A program made the translations under genes and the position numbers. From Methylibium petroleiphilum PM1 (GTDB lineage: Bacteria > Pseudomonadota > Gammaproteobacteria > Burkholderiales > Burkholderiaceae_C): 64,000 nucleotides of DNA. Shown one piece after another: positions 1 through 15,454 of this stretch (the first letter of the stretch is position 1; every line of letters starts with the position of its first letter). The notes beneath the pieces were generated by a model that saw only the letters and a list, made by a program, of their open reading frames with translations, searched no databases and was not told where the DNA came from. The stretch is taken from assembly GCF_000015725.1 (NCBI RefSeq), contig NC_008825.1, positions 1,736,001 through 1,800,000 on the forward strand. Direction: 5' to 3'.

Positions 1-1029
1 GGCGGCCAGCGCGTCCTCCACCAGCGCCGGCGCCAGCAGCCAGCCGTGACGGAACAGGCCGTTGACGGCCACCCGCTGCGGCGTGACGTCGATGTGCGGC
101 CGGTTGTCGGGCAGCGCCGGGCGCAGGTTGCGGTCGAGCCGCAGGATGCGTGACTCGGCCAGCGCCGGCATCACGCTGTGCGCGGCGGCCATCAGCTCGA
201 CGGCGCTGCGCAGCGACATCGGCGAACGGTCCTCGCTCTCGATCTCGGTCGCGCCCAGCAGCACGATGTCGCCGGGTCGCGGCACCAGGTAGACGCGGTG
301 CCGCGGGTGCAGCAGCCGCACCGGCCGCAACAGGCCGTGGCCGGGGGCGTGCAGCCACACGGTCTCGCCGCGTACGCCGCGCAGCGGCAGCGTCGGCCGC
401 CCGCCGAGGCCGCGCACGTCGAACACCGTGTCGAAGCGCCGCCAGCCGGACTCGGCGCCGTCGATCTGCAGCGCGCCGTCGTGCAGCGTGCCGACGCGGC
501 AGCCCCAGTGCCACTGCACGCCGGGGGCATGGTGGTAGAGCGAGAACATTGCCTTCACCGGCTCGATCTGCGCCTCGCCGGGAAGCAGCCAGGCATGGCC
601 GGGCGGCTGCAGCGCGGGCTCCATGTCGGCCAGTTGCTGCGCCGACAGCGGCGAGGCGGTCGCGCCCGGGACCGCCGCCAGGCGCGCCAGCACGCGCTGC
701 GCGGTGGCGAAGTCGTTGCGGTGCGCGAGCAGCAGGCTGCCGAGCTGGCCGAAGGCGGGCGGGTCGGGCAGTGCGGCGACGATGTCGCGCCACAGCGAAA
801 TGGAACGCCAGCCGAGCGTCGCGATGTCCGGGCCGGCGTTGTCGAGTTCCGCCAGCGGGCTGAGCATGCCGGCCGCGCTGAAGGCCGCGGCGCCCTGGCC
901 GTCGAAGCGCGGCTGCGGGCCGGGCGCCGGGTCGAACACGCTGACGCGGTGGCCGGCGCGCGCCAGCCGCCAGGCCAGCAGCCGGCCCAGCAGGCCGGCG
1001 CCGGCGATGCCGAGATCGAGCAAGGGCAT
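1..1029 (-). CDS. thiO: ThiO-like FAD-dependent glycine oxidase (3' end cut by window edge)
   Basis: Reading leftward from ATG at 1029, 343 codons are open to the window edge, so the C-terminus is missing. The N-terminus has a Rossmann dinucleotide-binding motif (GAGLLG, about residues 10-15) followed by an acidic FAD-contacting residue in VSVFD. The rest resembles DAO-family oxidases (residues AAGMLSPLAE; NLRPALPDNRPHI near the end). Its start lies 5 bases after the thiC stop, so the two genes are very probably one thiamine operon under the upstream TPP riboswitch. ThiO oxidises glycine to the imine needed for thiazole synthesis. The family usually has about 350-370 residues, so only a few dozen are lacking. 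A generic D-amino-acid oxidase is the alternative, but the thiC context argues for ThiO. Confidence 0.85.
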   Translation of the reverse strand, partial: MPLLDLGIAGAGLLGRLLAWRLARAGHRVSVFDPAPGPQPRFDGQGAAAFSAAGMLSPLAELDNAGPDIATLGWRSISLWRDIVAALPDPPAFGQLGSLLLAHRNDFATAQRVLARLAAVPGATASPLSAQQLADMEPALQPPGHAWLLPGEAQIEPVKAMFSLYHHAPGVQWHWGCRVGTLHDGALQIDGAESGWRRFDTVFDVRGLGGRPTLPLRGVRGETVWLHAPGHGLLRPVRLLHPRHRVYLVPRPGDIVLLGATEIESEDRSPMSLRSAVELMAAAHSVMPALAESRILRLDRNLRPALPDNRPHIDVTPQRVAVNGLFRHGWLLAPALVEDALAA

Positions 1030-1034
1030 GGCGT

Positions 1035-3129
<2,095 letters not shown>

Positions 3130-3181
3130 TGCAGGGCGGCGATGAATTTCAGTCGAATCGTTTTCACGCACCCGAAGGCGA

Positions 3182-3227
3182 TGCGACACCTGTCGCAGAC
3201 GAGGATCTGCATGCGACAGATGTCGCA
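3182..3227. promoter_or_regulatory. Two perfect 16-bp inverted repeats, probable enhancer sites of the AcoR-type activator
   Basis: TGCGACACCTGTCGCA (3182-3197) and TGCGACAGATGTCGCA (3212-3227) share TGCGACA/TGTCGCA arms with a 2-base centre. They stand exactly 30 bp apart, about three helical turns, so dimers would bind on the same face. They lie about 280 bp upstream of the sigma-54 activator gene and 53 bp upstream of the thiC -35 box. Dyads of this kind and spacing are typical of upstream activating sequences of sigma-54 enhancer-binding proteins. Assigning them to the neighbouring regulator is inference. Confidence 0.65.
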
Positions 3228-3418
3228 GGCCTCGAGCGCGCGGAGATGGCTTGGCGTCAGGTCCGCGCAGGAGAACGAGCGCGACGCGGCCGAGGGCGCC
3301 GGTGGGCATGCTGCGTGCTATTGCAGGGGCGGTCGCTGCAGCGCGTGCAGTGGCCGCCGGTGTGTCCGGGACGCGCCTTTCGCGTGGCGCGCCCCATGAA
3401 TCCCGGGGGTTTCCGCTG

Positions 3419-3434
3419 TGGCACAGCCCATGGC
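3419..3434 (+). promoter_or_regulatory. Weak candidate sigma-54 promoter
   Basis: TGGCACAGCCCATGGC matches the -24 half TGGCAC perfectly but has GG where the -12 element should have GC. It stands about 190 bp downstream of the paired inverted repeats and 75 bp before the regulator start, so position is right but the -12 element is imperfect. Confidence 0.25.
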
Positions 3435-3509
3435 GATCGAGCGATCATCGAACAACAAGAAGAACTTCAGCCATCGGGAGTAGACGGCAGAAGCCATCGG
3501 AGGTGACGA

Positions 3510-5510
<2,001 letters not shown>

Positions 5511-5622
5511 CGCGCCGGGGGACCGCCCACCGCGCTGCAGTTGCTGCGGCGCGGCGGGAAAACCCTCCGGAGCCGCTGGCGCCCGCCTCCTAGAATGGGA
5601 ATCCTTCTCAGGAGAGGATCCC

Positions 5623-6210
5623 ATGACGCAAGCGAAAGTCCGGTCCCCGCGCAGCACGACCGCGCCGGCCGACGAAGCCCCGGACGCCGGCAACCTTCGG
5701 GTTCTGAAGAAGTACCCGAACCGCCGCTTGTACGACACCCAGACCAGCGGCTACATCACGTTGGCCGACGTGCGGCAGATGGTCCTCGACAACGAGAGCT
5801 TCGTCGTGCGCGACGCCAAGACCGGCGAGGACCTGACGCGCAGCATCCTGCTGCAGATCATCCTGGAGGCCGAGACCGGCGGCATGCCGATGTTCACGAC
5901 GCCGGTGCTGGCACACATCATCCGTCTGTACGGCCACACGATGCAGGGACTGCTGGGCTCCTACCTCGAGAAGAACATCCAGGCCTTCACCGAGATGCAG
6001 AGCCGCTTCGCCGAGCAGTCCGGGCTGAGCACCGGCAAGGCCTACAGCCCCGAGCTGTGGGCGCAGTTCATGAACGTGCAGGCGCCGATGATGCAGGGCC
6101 TGATGAGCAGCTACCTCGACCAGTCGAAGAACCTGTTCGTGCAGATGCAGGAGCAGATGCACAAGCAGACCGAGAGCCTGTTCTCGGCAACCACCGGCGC
6201 GAAGAAGTAG
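5623..6210 (+). CDS. phaR: Polyhydroxyalkanoate synthesis repressor PhaR
   Basis: This 195-aa protein has the PHB/PHA accumulation regulator DNA-binding domain near residues 26-60 (RVLKKYPNRRLYDT, then GYITLADVRQMV). A second conserved block (MPMFTTPVLAHIIRLYG) follows. The Met/Gln-rich C-terminal half is typical of the family. PhaR represses phasin and PHA genes and is released by binding nascent PHB granules. AGGAGAGG precedes the ATG. It stands alone here; no phaC or phaA is in the window. The presence of phaR indicates a PHB-accumulating bacterium. Confidence 0.94.
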   Translation: MTQAKVRSPRSTTAPADEAPDAGNLRVLKKYPNRRLYDTQTSGYITLADVRQMVLDNESFVVRDAKTGEDLTRSILLQIILEAETGGMPMFTTPVLAHIIRLYGHTMQGLLGSYLEKNIQAFTEMQSRFAEQSGLSTGKAYSPELWAQFMNVQAPMMQGLMSSYLDQSKNLFVQMQEQMHKQTESLFSATTGAKK

Positions 6211-6273
6211 CCGCCACCGGCCGGCCTCGGCCCACGCGAAGGCAGGACGACCCGGATCGGCGAAAATCCGCCG

Positions 6274-7689
6274 ATGACCCAGACTGCTGATGCGGCTTCG
6301 ACCGCCCTGACCTCGGGCGACGCCGCCTCCCGCAACATCCCCAAGATCGGCTTCGTCTCGCTCGGTTGCCCCAAGGCGCTGACCGATTCGGAGCTCATCC
6401 TCACGCAACTGCGTGCCGAGGGTTACGACACCTCGAAGAGCTTCGCTGGTGCCGACCTGGTGATCGTCAACACCTGCGGCTTCATCGACGACGCGGTGAA
6501 GGAGAGCCTCGACACCATCGGCGAGGCGCTGGCCGAGAACGGCCGGGTCATCGTCACCGGCTGCCTGGGCGCGAAGGCGGGCGAGGGCGGCGGCAACCTA
6601 GTGCGCCAGATGCACCCGAGCGTGCTGGCGGTGACCGGGCCGCACGCGACGCAGGAGGTCATGGACGCCGTGCACGTGCACGTGCCGAAGCCGCACGATC
6701 CCTTCGTCGACCTGGTACCGGCCTACGGCGTGAAGCTCACGCCCAGGCACTACGCCTACCTGAAGATCAGCGAAGGCTGCAATCATCGCTGCAGCTTCTG
6801 CATCATCCCCAGCATGCGCGGCGACCTGGTGTCGCGGCCGATCGGCGACGTGCTGAACGAGGCACGTGCGCTGTTCGAGTCGGGCGTGAAGGAACTGTTG
6901 GTGATCAGCCAGGACACCTCGGCCTACGGCGTCGACGTGAAGTACCGCACCGGCTTCTGGGACGGCAAGCCGGTGAAGACGCGCATGACCGACCTGGTGG
7001 AGCGCCTCGGCGAGCTGGCCGAGCCCTTCGGCGCGTGGGTGCGGCTGCACTACGTCTATCCCTATCCGCACGTCGACGAGATCCTGCCGATGATGGCCGG
7101 CGGCCGGGTGCTGCCCTACCTGGACGTGCCGTTCCAGCATGCGCACCCCGACGTGCTCAAGCGCATGAAGCGGCCCGCCAACGGCGAGAAGAACCTCGAG
7201 CGCCTGCAGCGCTGGCGCGAGGCTTGCCCGCAGATCGTGGTGCGCTCGACCTTCATCGCCGGCTTCCCCGGCGAGACCGAGGCCGAGTTCGAGCACCTGC
7301 TCGACTTCATGCGAGAGGCCCGCATCGACCGGGCCGGCTGCTTTGCCTACTCGCCGGTCGAAGGCGCGAGCGCGAACGCGCTGGCCGGCGCCTTGCCCGA
7401 GGCCGTGCGCGAGGAACGCCGGGCGCGCTTCATGGCGGTCGCCGAGGCGGTGTCGGCCGAGAAGCTGCGCGAGCGCGTCGGCGCCGAGATGCAGGTGCTG
7501 ATCGATGCTGCACCGGCGCTCGGCAAGAAGGGCGGCCGAGGCCGCAGTTACGCCGACGCGCCCGAGATCGACGGCGTGGTGCACCTGCTGCCGCCGCAGA
7601 AGGCCTCGAAGCAGTTGCGCGTAGGCGAGTTCACGCGCGCCCGCATCGTCGGCACCCAGGGCCACGACCTGGTGGGCCAACCGCTGTGA
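6274..7689 (+). CDS. rimO: Ribosomal protein S12 methylthiotransferase RimO
   Basis: This 471-aa enzyme adds a methylthio group to an aspartate of ribosomal protein S12. The N-terminal UPF0004 domain carries its cluster cysteines in SLGCPK, NTCGF and TGCLG. The radical SAM motif CNHRCSFC lies at about residues 169-176. A C-terminal TRAM domain ends in [13 protein letters not shown]. Length agrees with RimO (about 440-470). The short N-terminal extension before [10 protein letters not shown] is Ser/Thr/Ala-rich. The following gene begins 7 bases after its stop and may be cotranscribed. Confidence 0.96.
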   Translation: MTQTADAASTALTSGDAASRNIPKIGFVSLGCPKALTDSELILTQLRAEGYDTSKSFAGADLVIVNTCGFIDDAVKESLDTIGEALAENGRVIVTGCLGAKAGEGGGNLVRQMHPSVLAVTGPHATQEVMDAVHVHVPKPHDPFVDLVPAYGVKLTPRHYAYLKISEGCNHRCSFCIIPSMRGDLVSRPIGDVLNEARALFESGVKELLVISQDTSAYGVDVKYRTGFWDGKPVKTRMTDLVERLGELAEPFGAWVRLHYVYPYPHVDEILPMMAGGRVLPYLDVPFQHAHPDVLKRMKRPANGEKNLERLQRWREACPQIVVRSTFIAGFPGETEAEFEHLLDFMREARIDRAGCFAYSPVEGASANALAGALPEAVREERRARFMAVAEAVSAEKLRERVGAEMQVLIDAAPALGKKGGRGRSYADAPEIDGVVHLLPPQKASKQLRVGEFTRARIVGTQGHDLVGQPL

Positions 7690-7696
7690 GTCGCGC

Positions 7697-8896
7697 ATGA
7701 GCGGCGGCAGCGACGACGGACGGCACGGGGACGATCCGCTCACCACCGGGCTGATCCACCACCGCTACGAGCCGCCGGCCGGCTTCGGCGCGGTGCCGCC
7801 GGCGGTGTACAAAGCCTCGACGGTGATCTTCCGCAACGTGGCGGCCCTGCGCGCCCGTAACTGGAAGGAGAAGACCGGCTACACCTATGGCCTGCACGGC
7901 ACGCCGACCACCTTCACGCTCGAGGAACGCATCGCGACGCTCGAGGGCGGGCGCCGGACCCTGCTGGCGCCGAGCGGCCTCGCGGCGATCGTGCTGGTGA
8001 ATCTGACCCTGCTCAAGTCGGGCGATGAGGTGCTGCTGCCGACCAACGTCTACGGTCCCGGCAAGGAGCTGGCACGGCAGGAGCTGGCGCGCCTCGGGGT
8101 CACGCACCGGTTGTACGACCCGCTGGATGCCGCGGCACTGGCTGCGATGATCGGACCGCAGACGAAGCTTGTCTGGCTCGAGGCGGCGGGATCGGTGACG
8201 ATGGAGTTCCCCGACCTGGCCGGCCTGGTGGGCGCCTGCCGGGCGCGGGGCGTGACGACCGCGCTCGACAACACGTGGGGCGCCGGCGTCGCCTTCTCGC
8301 CCTTCGATCAGGGCGTCGACATCTCGGTGCACGCGCTGACCAAGTACCCGTCGGGTGGGGGCGACGTGCTGATGGGCTCGGTGACGACACGCGACGAGGC
8401 GCTGCACCAGCGCCTGACGATGACGCACATGCACCTCGGCCTGGGCGTCGGTGCCAACGATGTGGAGTTCGTGCTGCGCTCGCTGCCGACGCTGGCGCTG
8501 CGCTATGCCGCGCACGACGCCGCCGCGCGCCGGCTGGCGGCGTGGTGGCAGACGCGGCCCGAGGTGGTGCAGGTGCTGCACCCGGCACTGGCCGGCGCAC
8601 CCGGCCATGCGCACTGGGCCGCCAGCTGCCGTGCCGCGGCGGGGCTGTTCTCGGTGGTGTTCGATGCGCGCTTCACGCAGACGCAGGTCGACGCCTTCGT
8701 CGATGCGCTGAGGCTGTTCAGGATCGGCTATTCCTGGGGCGGACCGATGAGCCTGGCGGTACCCTACGACCTGACCGTGCTGCGCGGACCGGCCTCGGCG
8801 GGGCAGGGCACGCTGGTGCGTTTCTCGGTCGGGCTCGAGGCCGTGGAGGATCTGCAGGCCGACCTCGAACAGGCCCTGGCCGTACTGCCGCCCTGA
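7697..8896 (+). CDS. metC: Cystathionine beta-lyase (Cys/Met metabolism PLP enzyme)
   Basis: This 399-aa PLP enzyme splits cystathionine to homocysteine, pyruvate and ammonia in methionine synthesis. The Schiff-base lysine is in HALTKYPSGGGDVLMG, at about residue 216. The substrate/PLP region YTYGLHGTPTTFTLEE (about residue 56 on) and ALDNTWGAG are family signatures. Two family members, cystathionine gamma-synthase and methionine gamma-lyase, share this fold, but the sequence is closest to the beta-lyase subgroup. ATG 7697 follows the rimO stop by 7 bases. Its 3' end faces smpB with a 13-base gap. Confidence 0.9.
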   Translation: MSGGSDDGRHGDDPLTTGLIHHRYEPPAGFGAVPPAVYKASTVIFRNVAALRARNWKEKTGYTYGLHGTPTTFTLEERIATLEGGRRTLLAPSGLAAIVLVNLTLLKSGDEVLLPTNVYGPGKELARQELARLGVTHRLYDPLDAAALAAMIGPQTKLVWLEAAGSVTMEFPDLAGLVGACRARGVTTALDNTWGAGVAFSPFDQGVDISVHALTKYPSGGGDVLMGSVTTRDEALHQRLTMTHMHLGLGVGANDVEFVLRSLPTLALRYAAHDAAARRLAAWWQTRPEVVQVLHPALAGAPGHAHWAASCRAAAGLFSVVFDARFTQTQVDAFVDALRLFRIGYSWGGPMSLAVPYDLTVLRGPASAGQGTLVRFSVGLEAVEDLQADLEQALAVLPP

Positions 8897-8909
8897 GGTG
8901 TCGTGGGGC

Positions 8910-9377
8910 TCAGGTGTCCTTGCGGGGGCTGCTGATCTTGTGCCGCATCAACTGGCCTTTCTCCCGCTCCCAGTCGCGCTTCTTCTCGGTCTCGCGCTTG
9001 TCATGCAGATCCTTGCCCTTGGCGAGGGCGATGTCGGCCTTCACGCGCCCGCCCTTGTAGTGCAGGTTCAGCGGCACCAGCGTGTAGCCCTTCTGCTCGA
9101 CCTTGCCGACCAGACGACGGATCTCGTCCTTCTTCATCAGCAGCTTCTTGGTCCGGTCGGCCTGCGGGTGGACGTGGGTGGACGCGGTGCGCAGCGGGTT
9201 GATCCGGCAGCCGATCAGGAACAGCTCGCCGTCCTTGACGACGACGTAGCCATCGGTCAGCTGCACCTGGCCGGCGCGGATGGCCTTCACTTCCCAGCCT
9301 TCGAGCACCATGCCGGCCTCGAACTGCTCCTCGATGGTGTAGTTGAAGCGGGCCTTCTTGTTGTCTGCGATGGCCAT
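8910..9377 (-). CDS. smpB: SsrA-binding protein SmpB
   Basis: This 155-aa RNA-binding protein brings tmRNA to stalled ribosomes for trans-translation. Family blocks are [21 protein letters not shown] (N-terminal), [17 protein letters not shown], and the basic tail with [12 protein letters not shown] placed the start at ATG 9377 (MAIADNK), which has GAGAGG upstream; an in-frame ATG at 9389 would add only MRGF and lacks a ribosome binding site. It is divergent from ratA, with 29 bases between the two starts, the usual arrangement in proteobacteria. Confidence 0.96.
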   Translation of the reverse strand: MAIADNKKARFNYTIEEQFEAGMVLEGWEVKAIRAGQVQLTDGYVVVKDGELFLIGCRINPLRTASTHVHPQADRTKKLLMKKDEIRRLVGKVEQKGYTLVPLNLHYKGGRVKADIALAKGKDLHDKRETEKKRDWEREKGQLMRHKISSPRKDT

Positions 9378-9406
9378 GAAGCCTCTCAATAGAATCGCTT
9401 CATTGT

Positions 9407-9868
9407 ATGAAGCACGTCAAGAAGTCCGTTCTGCTGTGGTACTCGGCGCAGGAGATGTACGCACTCGTCACCGACGTGCCGGCCTATCCGCAGTTCCTGC
9501 CGTGGTGCGACCGCACCGAGGTGCTCGAATCGACCGAGCACGGCATGACGGCCCGCCTGCATCTGGCCTACCACGGCGTCCGCCACGCGTTCACCACCCG
9601 CAACGAGCACCAGGCCGGCCGGTCGGTCGTGGTCTCGCTGGTCGACGGGCCGTTCTCGCAACTGGAGGGTGTGTGGCAGTTCGTGCCGCTGGGCGCCCCG
9701 GCCGACGACAGCGCGGCGCCGCGGGCCTGCCGCGTCGAGCTCGACCTGCGCTATGCCTTCAGCAGCCTCGCGCTGGAAGCGGTGGTGAGCCCGGTGTTCG
9801 ATCGCATCGCCAACACCCTGGTCGACTCCTTCGTCAAGCGCGCCGAGCAGGTGCATGGGCCGCGTTGA
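9407..9868 (+). CDS. ratA: RatA/Coq10-family START-domain protein
   Basis: This 153-aa protein has the START-like fold of the RatA/Coq10 family ([25 protein letters not shown] at the N-terminus in two conserved steps, PWC near residue 34, and DFAF-like LRYAFSS). E. coli RatA has been described as a toxin that blocks 70S assembly, whereas other members are ubiquinone-binding chaperones, so function is not settled. It overlaps rnfH by 14 bases and is divergent from smpB. This smpB-ratA-rnfH neighbourhood is conserved in proteobacteria and supports the name. Confidence 0.9.
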   Translation: MKHVKKSVLLWYSAQEMYALVTDVPAYPQFLPWCDRTEVLESTEHGMTARLHLAYHGVRHAFTTRNEHQAGRSVVVSLVDGPFSQLEGVWQFVPLGAPADDSAAPRACRVELDLRYAFSSLALEAVVSPVFDRIANTLVDSFVKRAEQVHGPR

Positions 9869-10175
9869 GGGTCAGCCGGTGCGGGTGGAGGTGGCCTACA
9901 GCCCGCGCGGGCGCGCGGTCGACCTGAGCGAGCTGGTGCTGGCCGAGGGCTGCACCGCGCTGCAGGCGCTGCAGGCGAGCGGCCTGCTGGAGCGGCACCC
10001 GGAGATCGACCTGGCGGTGCTGCGCGTCGGCGTGTGGGGACGTCTGTGTCCGACGGACGAACGGCTGCGCGAGGGCGATCGGGTGGAGGTCTACCGACCG
10101 CTAACGGTCGATCCGAAGGAAGCGCGGCGCCTGCGCTACCGCCGCCAGCGCAGCCGGCTCAGCGGCACTCGGTGA
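9855..10175 (+). CDS. rnfH: RnfH family ubiquitin-fold protein
   Basis: This 106-aa protein has the beta-grasp RnfH fold, with VEVAYSPRGRAV at the start, the GVWGRLCPTDERLREGDRVEVYRPL block, and DPKEARRLR at the end. Its first codons overlap the end of ratA, which suggests translational coupling. Its biochemical role is unknown; the name comes from rnf clusters in other species. The last 17 bases overlap the end of the convergent DUF4124 gene. Confidence 0.92.
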   Translation: MGRVEGQPVRVEVAYSPRGRAVDLSELVLAEGCTALQALQASGLLERHPEIDLAVLRVGVWGRLCPTDERLREGDRVEVYRPLTVDPKEARRLRYRRQRSRLSGTR

Positions 10176-10656
10176 CCATCGCCTGGCGGGTCTGCTCGAC
10201 CTCTCGGGCACGGGCGGCGTCGTCGAGGATCTCGCGCTCGCCCTGGGCGTTGGTGCGGGCGATGCGCTGGCCGCTGTCGAGCGAGCGCATGTAGGTGCGG
10301 GCGCGTTCGCAGTTCTGCGCCTTCTGCTGGGCGACACGTGCCTCGTCGGCGCGTCGCTTGGCGGCCTCTTCCTGCTCGGCCTGCTTGCGCTTGGCCTCGA
10401 GCGCGGGATCGCTGGCGCTGGCGGCAGCGGCCGGTGCCGACGCCGCACTCGCGGCGGGCTGCACGACCACCGGCGCAGCGCTCAGCGGGCGCTGCAGGAT
10501 GTCCTTCGCCGGCGTACCGGAGGGCGGCGGCAGATCGCTGTACTGGACCTGGCCTCGGCCGTCGCGCCACTTCCATTGCGCCTGGGCCGGCAGGCAGGCG
10601 ACGAGCACGCAGGCGCCGAGCAGGGCGCCGAGCCAGCGGGTGGTGAGTGCGGTCAT
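10159..10656 (-). CDS. DUF4124 domain-containing exported protein
   Basis: This 165-aa protein begins with a signal peptide (LGALLGACVLVACLPAQAQ) followed at once by a DUF4124 module (WKWRDGRGQVQYSDLPPPSG). The rest is a Lys/Glu/Ala-rich coiled-coil-like segment (residues about 85-130). Members occur widely in betaproteobacteria as secreted or periplasmic proteins of unknown function, and no specific role can be given. It converges with rnfH and overlaps it by 17 bases. The LVAC in the leader could be read as a weak lipobox, but cleavage after AQA seems more likely. Confidence 0.85.
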   Translation of the reverse strand: MTALTTRWLGALLGACVLVACLPAQAQWKWRDGRGQVQYSDLPPPSGTPAKDILQRPLSAAPVVVQPAASAASAPAAAASASDPALEAKRKQAEQEEAAKRRADEARVAQQKAQNCERARTYMRSLDSGQRIARTNAQGEREILDDAARAREVEQTRQAMVTECR

Positions 10657-10773
10657 GGCGCGAGTTTAGCGGTCGACCCGCGAACGGCCGTGCAGCGCGA
10701 CGGCAGGGGTCCGGTCGCCGGCGGCAGCGAGCGTGCATTCCTCACGCCGGAACGTCGCACAGAGCCGCCTCCG

Positions 10774-10779
10774 TATAAT
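10774..10779 (+). promoter_or_regulatory. guaB promoter -10 box
   Basis: A perfect TATAAT stands 26 bases before the guaB start codon, with CTGGAG as ribosome binding site in between. No convincing -35 box is seen at 16-18 bases upstream. Confidence 0.5.
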
Positions 10780-10805
10780 CTGCTTTTGCGACTGGAGCTT
10801 TTCCC

Positions 10806-12275
10806 ATGCGCCTTCTCGGCAAAGCACTCACCTTCGACGATGTGTTGCTGGTGCCCGCCTTCTCCCAGGTCCTGCCGCGCGACACCAGCCTGGCGACGCG
10901 TCTGTCCCGCAACATCACGTTGAACCTGCCGCTGGCGTCTGCCGCCATGGACACGGTGACCGAGGCGCGCCTCGCGATCGCGCTGGCGCAGGAGGGCGGC
11001 ATCGGCATCGTCCACAAGAATCTCAGCCCCAAGCAGCAGGCCGCCGAGGTCTCGCGCGTCAAGCGCTACGAGTCGGGACTCCTGCGCGATCCGATCACCA
11101 TTTCATCGGGCGTTCGGGTCCAGGACGTGATCAACCTGTCGCGCCAGCACGGCATCTCCGGCTTCCCGGTGGTCGACGACGGCAAGGTCGTCGGCATCGT
11201 CACGGGTCGCGACCTGCGCTTCGAGACCCGACTGGATGCGCCGGTGCGCGAGATCATGACGCCGCGCGAGCGCCTCGTCTCGGTCAACGAGGGCGCCACG
11301 CTCGAGGAAGCCAAGTCGCTGATGCACCGGCACAAGCTCGAGCGCGTGGTGGTCGTGAACGCCGCCAACGAGCTGCGCGGCCTGTTCACGGTGAAGGACA
11401 TCACCAAGCAGACCAACTTCCCGAACGCAGCGCGCGACGCCCAGGGTAAGCTGAGGGTCGGCGCCGCGGTCGGTGTCGGCGAGGGCACCGAGGAGCGCGT
11501 CGAGGCGCTGGTGAAGGCTGGCGTCGATGCGATCGTCGTCGACACGGCGCACGGCCACAGCAAGGGCGTGATCGAGCGCGTGCGCTGGGTCAAGAGGAAC
11601 TATCCGCAGGTCGACGTGATCGGCGGCAACATCGCCACCGGCGAGGCGGCGCTGGCGTTGGCCGAGGCGGGCGCCGACGGCGTGAAGGTCGGCATCGGGC
11701 CGGGCTCGATCTGCACCACCCGCATCGTCGCTGGCGTCGGCGTGCCGCAGATCACCGCGATCGACAACGTGGCCACCGCGCTCAAGGGCAGCGGCGTCCC
11801 GCTGATCGCCGACGGCGGCATCCGCTACTCCGGCGACATCGCCAAGGCCCTGGCCGCCGGCGCCAACACCGTGATGATGGGGGGCATGTTCGCCGGCACC
11901 GAGGAAGCGCCGGGCGAGATCGTGCTGTACCAGGGCCGTAGCTACAAGAGCTACCGCGGCATGGGCTCGATCGGTGCCATGCAGCAGGGCAGCGCCGACC
12001 GCTACTTCCAGGACAACACGGGCGCCAACCCGAACGCGGACAAGCTGGTGCCCGAGGGCATCGAAGGCCGGGTGCCCTACAAGGGCTCGGTGATCGCCAT
12101 TCTGTTCCAGATGGCCGGCGGCTTGCGCGCCTCGATGGGCTATTGCGGCTGCGCCTCGGTGGAGGAGATGCGCGAGCGTGCCGAGTTCGTCGAGATCACC
12201 TCGGCCGGCATCCGCGAGAGCCACGTGCACGACGTGCAGATCACCAAGGAAGCGCCGAATTACCGCGCCGACTGA
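10806..12275 (+). CDS. guaB: Inosine-5'-monophosphate dehydrogenase GuaB
   Basis: This 489-aa enzyme oxidises IMP to XMP, the first committed step to GMP. The TIM barrel is interrupted by a tandem CBS module (about residues 92-205, including [21 protein letters not shown] in two halves). The catalytic loop GPGSICTTR places the active-site cysteine at about residue 303. The flap signature [10 protein letters not shown] follows. Length and all motifs are normal. It is transcribed towards an MFS gene and guaA; the two guanine genes thus flank the transporter. Confidence 0.98.
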   Translation: MRLLGKALTFDDVLLVPAFSQVLPRDTSLATRLSRNITLNLPLASAAMDTVTEARLAIALAQEGGIGIVHKNLSPKQQAAEVSRVKRYESGLLRDPITISSGVRVQDVINLSRQHGISGFPVVDDGKVVGIVTGRDLRFETRLDAPVREIMTPRERLVSVNEGATLEEAKSLMHRHKLERVVVVNAANELRGLFTVKDITKQTNFPNAARDAQGKLRVGAAVGVGEGTEERVEALVKAGVDAIVVDTAHGHSKGVIERVRWVKRNYPQVDVIGGNIATGEAALALAEAGADGVKVGIGPGSICTTRIVAGVGVPQITAIDNVATALKGSGVPLIADGGIRYSGDIAKALAAGANTVMMGGMFAGTEEAPGEIVLYQGRSYKSYRGMGSIGAMQQGSADRYFQDNTGANPNADKLVPEGIEGRVPYKGSVIAILFQMAGGLRASMGYCGCASVEEMRERAEFVEITSAGIRESHVHDVQITKEAPNYRAD

Positions 12276-12350
12276 ACCGACACGGCGGCACGCCGAGGGC
12301 GTGTCGATCCGTGGCGCCCGCGCCGACGGCGGGCTGGAAAGACCGAGCCG

Positions 12351-13607
12351 ATGACCTCCCCGCCGCGGGCCCGCGTAGCGGCCATGCCCTTCATCCTGAT
12401 CACGGTGCTGATCGACATGGTGTCGATCGGCCTGATCATCCCGGTGCTGCCGCTGCTGGTCGGCAGCTTCACCGGCTCGCCCTCCGACACCGCGTTCTGG
12501 TTCGGCGTGGTCACCTTCGCCTTTGCGATCGCCAACTTCTTCGGCTCGCCGATCCTCGGCGCACTGTCCGACCGCTACGGGCGCCGGCCGGTGCTGCTGA
12601 TCGGCTTCTGCGGCCTCGCGCTCAACTTCTTCTTCACGGCGCTGTCGACGGCGCTGTGGATGCTGGTGGCGGTGCGCCTCGTCGGCGGGGCGATGCAGGC
12701 GAATGCCGCGGTCGCCAACGCCTACGTCGCCGACATCACGCCGCCCGAACAGCGGGCACGGCGCTTCGGACTGCTGGGCGCGATGTTCGGCCTGGGCTTC
12801 ATCCTCGGGCCGGTGCTGGGCGGGCTGCTCGGCGCGATCGACCTGCACCTGCCGTTCTACGTGGCAGGCTCACTGGCGCTGGTGAACTGCCTGTACGGCT
12901 GGCTGGTGCTGCCCGAGTCGCTGCCTGCCGAGCGCCGGCGTGCGATCGACTGGAAGCGCGCCAACCCGTTCAGCGCGCTCCGGGACCTGGCCGGCCTGAA
13001 GGGCGTGGGCTCGCTGGTGGCGGTGCTGGCGCTGTCGGGGCTGGTGCAGTTCACACTGCACATCACCTGGGTGCTGTACACCACCTACAAGTTCGGCTGG
13101 GGACCGCTGGAGAACGGCTGGTCGCTGTTCGCGGTCGGGCTGATGTCGGCCCTGGTGCAGGGCATGCTGCTGGGGCGGCTGCTCAGGCGCTTCAGCGCGC
13201 AGCGGCTGGCGGTGACCGGCCTGGTGTCGTCGAGCCTGGCCTATGTCTGCTGGGGCCTCGCGACCGAGGGCTGGATGATGTACGTGGTGATCGCGTGCAA
13301 CGTGCTCGGGTTCGGCGTCACGGCCTGCCTGCAGAGCATCGTGTCGAACGCTGCCGACCCGCGCACCCAGGGGCAGACGATGGGCGCGGTATCGTCATTG
13401 AACAGCCTGATGGCCGTGGTGGCGCCGGTGATCGGCGCACCGCTGCTCGGCCTGGTGTCGCACCTGCCGCAGGGCGACTGGCGCATCGGCGCCCCCTACT
13501 ACTTCTGCGCCGCGCTGCAGGCCACGGCCATGCTGCTGGCGCTGCGGCATTTCCGTGCGCAGCGCGGCCAGCGCGCCGCGGCTGTCGCGACCGAATCTCC
13601 CGTCTGA
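12351..13607 (+). CDS. TetA-like major facilitator superfamily transporter
   Basis: This 418-aa protein has 12 predicted membrane segments and the MFS motif A between TM2 and TM3 ([14 protein letters not shown]). [16 protein letters not shown] in TM5 is the antiporter motif C. These features place it in the TCR/Tet group of drug-H+ antiporters, but the substrate cannot be told. A gene of this type between guaB and guaA is common in Burkholderiales and belongs to the core genome, not the island. The start is ATG 12351; a later Met at residue 12 is an alternative. Confidence 0.85.
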   Translation: MTSPPRARVAAMPFILITVLIDMVSIGLIIPVLPLLVGSFTGSPSDTAFWFGVVTFAFAIANFFGSPILGALSDRYGRRPVLLIGFCGLALNFFFTALSTALWMLVAVRLVGGAMQANAAVANAYVADITPPEQRARRFGLLGAMFGLGFILGPVLGGLLGAIDLHLPFYVAGSLALVNCLYGWLVLPESLPAERRRAIDWKRANPFSALRDLAGLKGVGSLVAVLALSGLVQFTLHITWVLYTTYKFGWGPLENGWSLFAVGLMSALVQGMLLGRLLRRFSAQRLAVTGLVSSSLAYVCWGLATEGWMMYVVIACNVLGFGVTACLQSIVSNAADPRTQGQTMGAVSSLNSLMAVVAPVIGAPLLGLVSHLPQGDWRIGAPYYFCAALQATAMLLALRHFRAQRGQRAAAVATESPV

Positions 13608-13631
13608 TCGAACCGTCTCGAGCCCTCCACC

Positions 13632-15234
<1,603 letters not shown>

Positions 15235-15236
<2 letters not shown>

Positions 15237-15249
15237 GCCAGAATGGCTC
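15235..15249 (+). other. Short hairpin overlapping the guaA stop; candidate terminator or att core
   Basis: GAGCCA (15235-15240), loop GAA, TGGCTC (15244-15249) is a perfect 6-bp stem that starts in the guaA stop codon. No T-run follows, so termination is doubtful. It lies where the integrase crossover site would be expected. Confidence 0.35.
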
Positions 15250-15351
15250 GACAGCGTTCGGCGAGGTTCGCCGGTTCGCAAATTCCCGTTATCTGACAAT
15301 GGGTTAGCGTTCAATGTGGTTCGTCGGCGTTCATCGTCGACCGAGCTCAAG

Positions 15352-15443
15352 TGACGGTATCCGTGACGGTGTTTGCGCTGCTACGCTGAAGCCGCCCGAA
15401 AAATACCGTCAGACGGGCTGACGGTATCGGGTGACGGTATCGG
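15352..15443. repeat. Cluster of TGACGGTA repeats before the integrase gene
   Basis: TGACGGTAT occurs at 15352, a variant TGACGGTGT at 15364, an inverted copy TACCGTCA at 15404-15411, and TGACGGTATCGG at 15419-15430 and 15432-15443, the last two 13 bp apart. Repeats of this size next to an integrase are characteristic of arm-type binding sites for the integrase or an excisionase. The last copy overlaps a possible GTG start of int. Confidence 0.65.
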
Positions 15444-15454
15444 TGAGGCCCCCC

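Noticed and set aside
3419-3434. Firm call of a sigma-54 promoter
   Set aside because: The -12 element has GG instead of GC; kept only as a weak candidate.
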